Below, one piece after another: positions 59,301-64,000 of a DNA stretch of 64,000 nucleotides. The notes under the pieces are model-generated. The model saw nothing but the letters and a program-made list of their open reading frames with translations. It was not told the origin of the DNA and ran no database searches. How positions within the stretch are numbered: position 1 is the stretch's first letter; each line of letters opens with the position of its first letter. The DNA is from Arthrobacter sp. MN05-02 (GTDB taxonomy: Bacteria > Actinomycetota > Actinomycetes > Actinomycetales > Micrococcaceae). Location of the stretch: contig AP018697.1 in the NCBI GenBank assembly GCA_004001285.1, positions 3,424,434 through 3,488,433 of the forward strand, read 5' to 3'. The translations under genes and the position numbers were made by a program.

Positions 59301-60401
59301 CTAGGACCGAGAGGCTATCTCGGCCGCTGCTTCCTGGTAGGAGAGTGCACCACTGGATGAAGGGTCGTAGGTCATGACCGTCTGCTGATAGCTCGGCGCC
59401 TCGGAGATGCGAACCGAGCGAGGCACGACAGCCTTGAGCACCTGTTGGGGGAAATGCTCACGCACCTCGGCTGCAACCTGCGCGGCGAGGTTCGTGCGCC
59501 CGTCGTACATGGTGAGCAGGATGGTCGAGACGGCCAGGTCAGCATTGAGGTGCTTCTGGATCATCTCGATGTTCTTGAGCAGCTGACTCAGACCCTCGAG
59601 TGCGTAGTACTCGCACTGGATCGGAATCAGCACCTCCTTCGCTGCGACGAAAGCGTTGACCGTGAGGAGGCCCAGGCTCGGCGGACAGTCGATGAAGACG
59701 AAGTCGAGTCGCGGCTCGCCCCTGCCTTCACGCTCCTTCGCGTAGACGTCGATGGCGCGCCGCAGGCGCTGCTCCCGAGCCACGAGGGACACGAGTTCGA
59801 TCTCGGCACCGGCGAGGTGGATCGTGGCAGGCGCGCAGATGAGGTTCGGGACGTCCGGGCAGGGAGCGACGACGTCGCCGAGCGGAACGTCGTCGATCAG
59901 GACGTCGTAGATGGAGTCCACGTCAGCGTGATGGTCGATATTGAGGGCGGTCGAGGCATTGCCCTGCGGATCGATGTCGATGACGAGAACCTGCAGACCG
60001 GCCGTAGCGAGCGCCGCCGCGATGTTGACCGTCGTCGTCGTCTTGCCCACGCCACCCTTCTGATTGCTGATGGTCATGATGCGCGTGCTCTGCGGCTTGG
60101 GGAGTGCCTTACCCAGTAGCTTCTCGCGACGCTTTGCTTCGCTGGCCAGCTCGCGGCCCAGGGGTGAGGAGTCGTCCATGGATTCCATGACGCTCTTGCC
60201 CTTGCCGGACTTCTTCGTCTGCGTCGCCTCGGACAGCACGGGTATGGTTTCACGTGGAACAACACCGGTGTTCGCGGGATCCGCAAACACCTCTGGTTGT
60301 ATTTCACGTAGCCCAACAGCGAGCGCGGACCCGGACAGCAGGAGGGTTTCGGACTTCTTCGCGGGGGCGTCCTTGATGGTCACTCGGTAACTCACTTCCA
60401 C
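59301..60401 (-). CDS. parA: Chromosome-partitioning ATPase ParA (Soj)
   Basis: Walker-type ATPase that moves ParB-parS complexes. The ATPase core starts near residue 107 (TRIMTISNQKGGVGKTTTTVNIAAAL, deviant Walker A with Lys120), with VLVIDIDPQGNASTAL and FVFIDCPPSLGLLT. The 366-residue form starts at a GTG (60401) and has a ~100-residue lead. ATGs at residues 72 and 75 (MESMDDSSPLGRELA) correspond to the usual start in homologues, so the true start may be near 60188. A parS variant at 60247 lies in the disputed segment. 76 bases separate it from parB. Confidence 0.95.
   Translation of the reverse strand: MEVSYRVTIKDAPAKKSETLLLSGSALAVGLREIQPEVFADPANTGVVPRETIPVLSEATQTKKSGKGKSVMESMDDSSPLGRELASEAKRREKLLGKALPKPQSTRIMTISNQKGGVGKTTTTVNIAAALATAGLQVLVIDIDPQGNASTALNIDHHADVDSIYDVLIDDVPLGDVVAPCPDVPNLICAPATIHLAGAEIELVSLVAREQRLRRAIDVYAKEREGRGEPRLDFVFIDCPPSLGLLTVNAFVAAKEVLIPIQCEYYALEGLSQLLKNIEMIQKHLNADLAVSTILLTMYDGRTNLAAQVAAEVREHFPQQVLKAVVPRSVRISEAPSYQQTVMTYDPSSSGALSYQEAAAEIASRS
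60247..60260. other. parS: parS site 8 at the parA 5' end (one mismatch)
   Basis: GTTTCACGTGGAAC, same variant as site 4. It lies upstream of the likely internal parA start, so ParB binding could affect parAB expression. Confidence 0.7.
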
Positions 60402-60475
60402 ATGCCAGACGTCGTTATCTACAAGGGTAGCCGGAAGTACACGGCCCGACGGGACATCAGCACCGGGGCAGGCAC

Positions 60476-61147
60476 TCAGGGGATGCGAACGGGAATCCGG
60501 ACCACGGTGGTGGGCTCTGCGAGTACGTCCGCTCCGGCCACGAGTACCTCAGCCGGGCCTCCACCGAGCTTCCGGATGATCTTCCGGGCCTTCTCGATCT
60601 CGTCGCCGGCACTTCGGCCCTTGATCGCGAGGACCTCCCCTCCCGGCTCGGCCAGGGGGATGGTCCAGCCCGCGAGGGTGCTGAGGGCGGAGACCGCTCG
60701 TGCTGTCACATAGTGCCCCGAAACCCGGCCCGCCACCTGCTCCGCCCGGGCCCGATGGACGGTGACGTTCGCAAGGGCGAGATCCCCGACGACCTCGTTC
60801 AACCAGGTCACCCGGCGTTCGAGCGGTTCGACCAGATGGAGCTCGAGGTCGGGCCGGGCGATCGCGATCGCGAGACCTGGTAGACCGGCCCCGCTACCGA
60901 CGTCGACCACGGTGGCACCGGAATCCATGAGCTCCGCGACGACGGCGCAATTGAGCACGTGCCGCCCCCAGAGCCGGGGAACCTCCCTGGGGCCCAGCAG
61001 GCCCCGATCGATGCCCGACGTCGAGAGGTGCCTCACGAACCCGCGGGCGAGATCCAGCTGCGCACCGAAAACGGTCGTAGCGGCCGCGAGCTCGTCGACG
61101 GACGGATCAGGGGCACCGGAGACCGGAATATCGGAAGGATCAGTCAT
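60476..61147 (-). CDS. rsmG: 16S rRNA (guanine-527-N7)-methyltransferase
   Basis: Methylates G527 of 16S rRNA in the 30S subunit; loss gives low-level streptomycin resistance in other bacteria. 223 residues from MTDPSDIPVSG (61147). SAM-binding motif VVDVGSGAGLPGLAIAIARPDLELHLVEPLERRVTWL is intact. The start overlaps the jag stop by eight bases. Conserved position between jag and parA. Confidence 0.95.
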   Translation of the reverse strand: MTDPSDIPVSGAPDPSVDELAAATTVFGAQLDLARGFVRHLSTSGIDRGLLGPREVPRLWGRHVLNCAVVAELMDSGATVVDVGSGAGLPGLAIAIARPDLELHLVEPLERRVTWLNEVVGDLALANVTVHRARAEQVAGRVSGHYVTARAVSALSTLAGWTIPLAEPGGEVLAIKGRSAGDEIEKARKIIRKLGGGPAEVLVAGADVLAEPTTVVRIPVRIP

Positions 61148-61721
61148 CACTGGGGGAAACGACGATGTGCCGTGCCTGACCCTCACCCTCGGATTCACTC
61201 ACGAGACCGAGGTCGGCCACGACGTCATGGACGATCTTCCGCTCGTAGGCCGACATGGGAGGCAGTGCGACGTCGTCGCCCGTCTCCTTGACCTTGTCCA
61301 CCGCGTCCTGTGCGATGCGCGCCAGTTCGCCCCCGCGCTGGTTGCGGTAACCGTCGACGTCCAGCACGAGCCGTGACCGCGAGTCCGTCGCCGTGAGGAC
61401 ACTCAGCCGGGTGAGTTCCTGCAGTGCCTCGAGCACCTCACCGTCCCGACCGACGAGGCTGCTCAGCCCGGAGTCGGACCTGTCCTCCGACACGATCGAG
61501 ATGTAGGTGCGGCCGTTGCGCACCTCGATGTCGATGTCGCCGTCGATGTCCGCGATGTCGAGGAGTTCCTCGAGGTAGTCGGCCGCGACGTCGCCCTCCT
61601 CATCCAGCCTGGACGCCTTCGTCCCACCCGGTGCCTCCACGTCATCGGCGACTACCTCGACGTCATCACCGGACTCCGGGCCGCTCAGCTCGGGTGTCTG
61701 CTCTTCGTTGTCTACCGTCAT
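61140..61721 (-). CDS. jag: KhpB/Jag RNA-binding protein
   Basis: Single-strand RNA-binding protein of 193 residues, partner of KhpA in other species. An acidic, disordered ~45-residue N-terminus replaces the Jag-N domain, as is usual in Actinobacteria. A KH domain (~65-140, with SSLVGRDGEVLEALQELTRL) and an R3H domain (MSAYERKIVHDVVADLG) follow. Its start overlaps the yidC stop by four bases. Confidence 0.93.
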   Translation of the reverse strand: MTVDNEEQTPELSGPESGDDVEVVADDVEAPGGTKASRLDEEGDVAADYLEELLDIADIDGDIDIEVRNGRTYISIVSEDRSDSGLSSLVGRDGEVLEALQELTRLSVLTATDSRSRLVLDVDGYRNQRGGELARIAQDAVDKVKETGDDVALPPMSAYERKIVHDVVADLGLVSESEGEGQARHIVVSPSDD

Positions 61722-62680
61722 CGCTTCTTCCTCTTCTTGCGCTGGGGCTGGACACGCTGGCCCCGGGCCTCTGGCACCGCTTCGACTGCTTCCTCGGTCT
61801 TCCGCTCACCGAGGAGGGGGACCATGGGCAGACCCTTCTTCGCACGGCGGTCGGCGAGTGCCTTCGCTGCAGGGGATCCGGGCGTCGGCATCCTGCGGAT
61901 AACGTAGAACTGCTGTGCCATGGTCCACACGTTTGTCGTGGTCCAGTACACCAGGACACCGATCGGGAAGTTGATGCCACCGACGCCGAACACCAGGGGA
62001 AGGATGTACAGCATGATCTTCTGCTGACGCATGAACGGGCTCTGCATGGCCTCTTCGGACATGTTCTTCGCCATGATCTGCTTCTGCGTGATGAACTGCG
62101 ACGCCGTCATGGCGATGATCATGATCACCGACAGGATGATGACACTGAGGTTCCCACCGGCCCCGAAACTGCCCAGGAAGGTCGACGAGAGGGGAGCGCC
62201 GAGGATCGTCGCGTTGTCGAACTGGCGCACCGACTCCGGGGACAGGGCGCCGATCGTCGCACCCTCCGCGCTGGCTCGCGAGATGCCGTTGAGCACCGTG
62301 AACAGGGCGAAGAAGAAGGGCATCTGGATGAGGATCGGCAGGCATGCCGCGAAGGGGTTGGTCCCGTGCTTCTTGTACAGGGCCATCTGTTCCTGCGTCA
62401 TGGCCTGACGCGAGAGCTGGTCCGTCTTTCCCTTGTACTTCTGCTGCAGCTTTCGGAGATCCGGCTGCAGGGCCTGCATGCCGCGCTGCGCCTTGATCTG
62501 CTTGACGAAGACGGGGATCAGGGCGGCACGGATGACGACGACGAGGCCGACGATCGACAGGACCCAGGTCCAGCCGGAAGCAGGGTCCATCCCGAGGAAC
62601 GTGAAGCCCTCGTGGAACATGAACATGATCCACGACACGAGCCACCTGAACGGCGCCAGGATCGTCTCAAAAAAACCCAT
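61718..62680 (-). CDS. yidC: Membrane protein insertase YidC
   Basis: Inserts membrane proteins alone or with SecYEG. 320 residues with five core transmembrane segments and no large periplasmic domain, the Gram-positive form. The positively charged groove residue is in VVVIRAALIPVFVKQIKAQRGMQALQPDLRKLQQKYKG, and the cytosolic hairpin continues with MTQEQMALYKKHGTNPFAACLPILIQMPFFFALF. The basic tail (PQRKKRKKR) is typical of ribosome-binding actinobacterial forms. Confidence 0.96.
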   Translation of the reverse strand: MGFFETILAPFRWLVSWIMFMFHEGFTFLGMDPASGWTWVLSIVGLVVVIRAALIPVFVKQIKAQRGMQALQPDLRKLQQKYKGKTDQLSRQAMTQEQMALYKKHGTNPFAACLPILIQMPFFFALFTVLNGISRASAEGATIGALSPESVRQFDNATILGAPLSSTFLGSFGAGGNLSVIILSVIMIIAMTASQFITQKQIMAKNMSEEAMQSPFMRQQKIMLYILPLVFGVGGINFPIGVLVYWTTTNVWTMAQQFYVIRRMPTPGSPAAKALADRRAKKGLPMVPLLGERKTEEAVEAVPEARGQRVQPQRKKRKKR

Positions 62681-62694
62681 AATCAGTTAGCTCC

Positions 62695-63045
62695 TCAAGC
62701 CGCGGAACGGCTCTCGTCATCGGCCGGGATCACCGGATGGTTCAACACAACAATCGAGGGGACCTTCCCTGGCGGGAAGGTCCTGGAACCTGCGGGCACG
62801 TGGTCGACCCCGCCGTCGTTCCAGGGGTGGCAACGCATCAGCCGTCCGACGGTCAGCCAGGCGCCCCGCATGAACCCGTGCACGGTCACGGCTTCCAGTG
62901 CATAGGCGGAGCAGCTGGGGTAGAACCGGCACACGGGGCCGTACAGCGGAGACACGACCTTCCGGTACGCGATCAGGAACCCGATCGCAGCCAGGCGCGG
63001 CAACCCGACGAGGAGAGCCAGCACGTGGACAGCGACCCTGATCAC
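62695..63045 (-). CDS. yidD: Membrane protein insertion efficiency factor YidD
   Basis: Small hydrophobic protein of 116 residues that aids YidC. Family hallmark [30 protein letters not shown]...[24 protein letters not shown] is complete, including the Cys residues. Overlaps rnpA by four bases and ends 14 bases before yidC. Confidence 0.94.
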   Translation of the reverse strand: MIRVAVHVLALLVGLPRLAAIGFLIAYRKVVSPLYGPVCRFYPSCSAYALEAVTVHGFMRGAWLTVGRLMRCHPWNDGGVDHVPAGSRTFPPGKVPSIVVLNHPVIPADDESRSAA

Positions 63046-63422
63046 GATACTCTGCCTTCCTTCTCCGGTTCGTCGGTGCGGTCGAGCCTGCGGACGACGG
63101 CGGCGAGGCAGCTCGTGAAGTCCCTCTGCAGGGCCGGCCAGTCACTCCCGGCTGCCGGCGGCAGCGCCCGGACGACGACGTCGTACCCGACGGGGTGTGC
63201 TTCGACCCACTCTGCCGAAGCATGGCGCAGCCTCCGTTTAACGAGGTTGCGCGTGACAGCGTTCCCCACGTTCTTGCCGACGATGAAACCGACCCTGGAA
63301 GGGGTGGAGCTCGACGTCCTCGACCCGTATAGCACGACGTTCCGGCGCCCAGACCGGGCACCGGAACGTACGGTACGTGCAAAATCCGCGGCCGTCCGCA
63401 CCCTGTGGATCATCGGTAGCAC
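63042..63422 (-). CDS. rnpA: Ribonuclease P protein component
   Basis: Protein subunit of RNase P, which matures tRNA 5' ends. 126 residues, start [21 protein letters not shown]. The RNR-like motif region [21 protein letters not shown] is diagnostic. Follows rpmH by 82 bases. Confidence 0.95.
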   Translation of the reverse strand: MLPMIHRVRTAADFARTVRSGARSGRRNVVLYGSRTSSSTPSRVGFIVGKNVGNAVTRNLVKRRLRHASAEWVEAHPVGYDVVVRALPPAAGSDWPALQRDFTSCLAAVVRRLDRTDEPEKEGRVS

Positions 63423-63504
63423 TGGCGGTTCCTGCTTCCCGGGGAAGCGAGGAGCACCGTGCCGGCGCGATCACCCGAAGGCTGCATGGCGTAGGAGGAA
63501 CCGC

Positions 63505-63642
63505 TTATGCCGAGAGTTCGGTACGGCCCTTGCCGCGGCGCGCCGACAGGATGGCACGACCAGCACGGGTGCGCATGCGAAGACGGAAACCGTGCTTCTT
63601 GGCACGACGGCGGTTATTCGGCTGAAAAGTCCGCTTGCTCAC
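63505..63642 (-). CDS. rpmH: 50S ribosomal protein L34
   Basis: 45-residue basic ribosomal protein, begins [26 protein letters not shown] sequence ([18 protein letters not shown]) and ends GRTELSA. The start is a GTG (63640-63642) with a GGAG site nine bases upstream. It is the first gene left of dnaA in Actinobacteria. Confidence 0.97.
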   Translation of the reverse strand: MSKRTFQPNNRRRAKKHGFRLRMRTRAGRAILSARRGKGRTELSA

Positions 63643-64000
63643 TGTAGTTACTCCAGAACGATCTTGAGATGCGTCCGGCCCATTGCAACAAGGGGGAAGA
63701 ACAGACTGACGCGATGAAGGTGTACATCCGACATTCGCGGAGGAGCTGTCACATCCCGAGGCCTCTTAGTACCCGGAAACATCTGTGATGGCATGCGAAA
63801 TGCAGACATGTTGGACTACATAACGTTAGGGGACGCAGCTCACGGGCGTCAAACCAGCCGTCGTCGGCCTGTGGGCTACTTTTCCACCGACCTGTGGACA
63901 ACTGCTGCTCGAGCCACACTACACGCATCCCGACGGCGCCCTGTGAGGGCCTTCACAGCCCTCGTCAGGGCGCTCCAGTCCGCTATCTTCTGCACTTTTC
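63643..64000. other. Start of the rpmH-dnaA intergenic region (expected oriC flank)
   Basis: No gene on either strand. It holds the rpmH promoter region and a perfect DnaA box TGTGGACAA at 63893-63901, with a partial TTTTCCACC at about 63880. dnaA itself would lie beyond the window end on the opposite strand. Confidence 0.7.
63893..63901. other. DnaA box
   Basis: TGTGGACAA, a perfect actinobacterial DnaA box (TTGTCCACA on the other strand), in the rpmH-dnaA gap where oriC boxes are expected. Confidence 0.75.

Noticed and set aside
60299..60312. Possible further parS half-site (ATTTCACGTAGCCC)
   Set aside because: Only the left half matches, with several mismatches in the right half.

Overview
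The window reads as one side of the replication origin of a high-GC Gram-positive chromosome, most likely Micrococcaceae (Arthrobacter in the broad sense). Evidence: the gene order rpmH-rnpA-yidD-yidC-jag-rsmG-parA-parB-trxA-trxB-murJ-NUDIX-cca is the classical actinobacterial order left of dnaA; mycothiol genes (ino1, mshA) are present; GC is high, GTG starts are frequent and several genes look leaderless. dnaA and the bulk of oriC would lie just beyond base 64000. No phage, insertion sequence, CRISPR array, tRNA or rRNA was seen.

Layout. 1-3.0 kb: 5' part of dnaB, then rpsF-ssb-rpsR-rplI, all minus strand, with a DnaA-box-like cluster and a strong terminator in the 785-bp gap before dnaB. 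3.2-14.8 kb: M18 aminopeptidase, a NarL-type two-component system with an ABC-2 exporter, a DrrAB-like exporter, an MFS transporter, a membrane-anchored protein and an ABC-F ATPase broken by two compensating frameshifts. 14.9-18.1 kb: orphan OmpR-type regulator, alpha/beta hydrolase, MarR and GAF-ANTAR regulators. 18.2-24.6 kb: a glycine/serine one-carbon operon (gcvP-gcvT-sdaA-MTHFR-like) behind a tandem glycine riboswitch; gcvH is not in the window. 24.9-30.8 kb: SGNH hydrolase, luciferase-like oxidoreductase, and an operon of a molybdopterin oxidoreductase, a small helical protein and an HPP-family membrane protein. 30.9-34.4 kb: degenerate HPt protein, a second orphan OmpR regulator and a GGDEF-EAL protein. 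34.6-36.8 kb: DHA2-type MFS pump and divergent TetR with a perfect 20-bp operator. 36.9-46.2 kb: FAD oxidoreductase, FemAB-like and GT87-like envelope genes, ino1, fhs, a frameshifted conserved gene and mshA. 46.2-47.2 kb: a stretch with no long gene but several small ORFs. 47.2-54.97 kb: histidine phosphatase, cca, NUDIX, murJ, pseudokinase-like protein, trxB, trxA. 54.97-57.67 kb: a 2.7-kb gene-poor, lower-GC stretch with six parS sites. 57.7-63.6 kb: parB, parA, rsmG, jag, yidC, yidD, rnpA, rpmH; the last bases hold a DnaA box.

How parts work together. Four transcription units (luciferase-like oxidoreductase, ino1, mshA, trxBA) carry the same GGAAT-N18-GTT element, the form recognised by thiol-stress sigma factors of the SigR/SigH type. 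This ties mycothiol synthesis, thioredoxin and a flavin oxidoreductase into one apparent regulon. The parABS segregation system has five perfect and three one-mismatch parS sites within 5.1 kb. The riboswitch-controlled operon joins glycine cleavage with serine deamination and folate one-carbon chemistry. Three single-base-type frameshifts in otherwise well-preserved genes may be sequencing errors.
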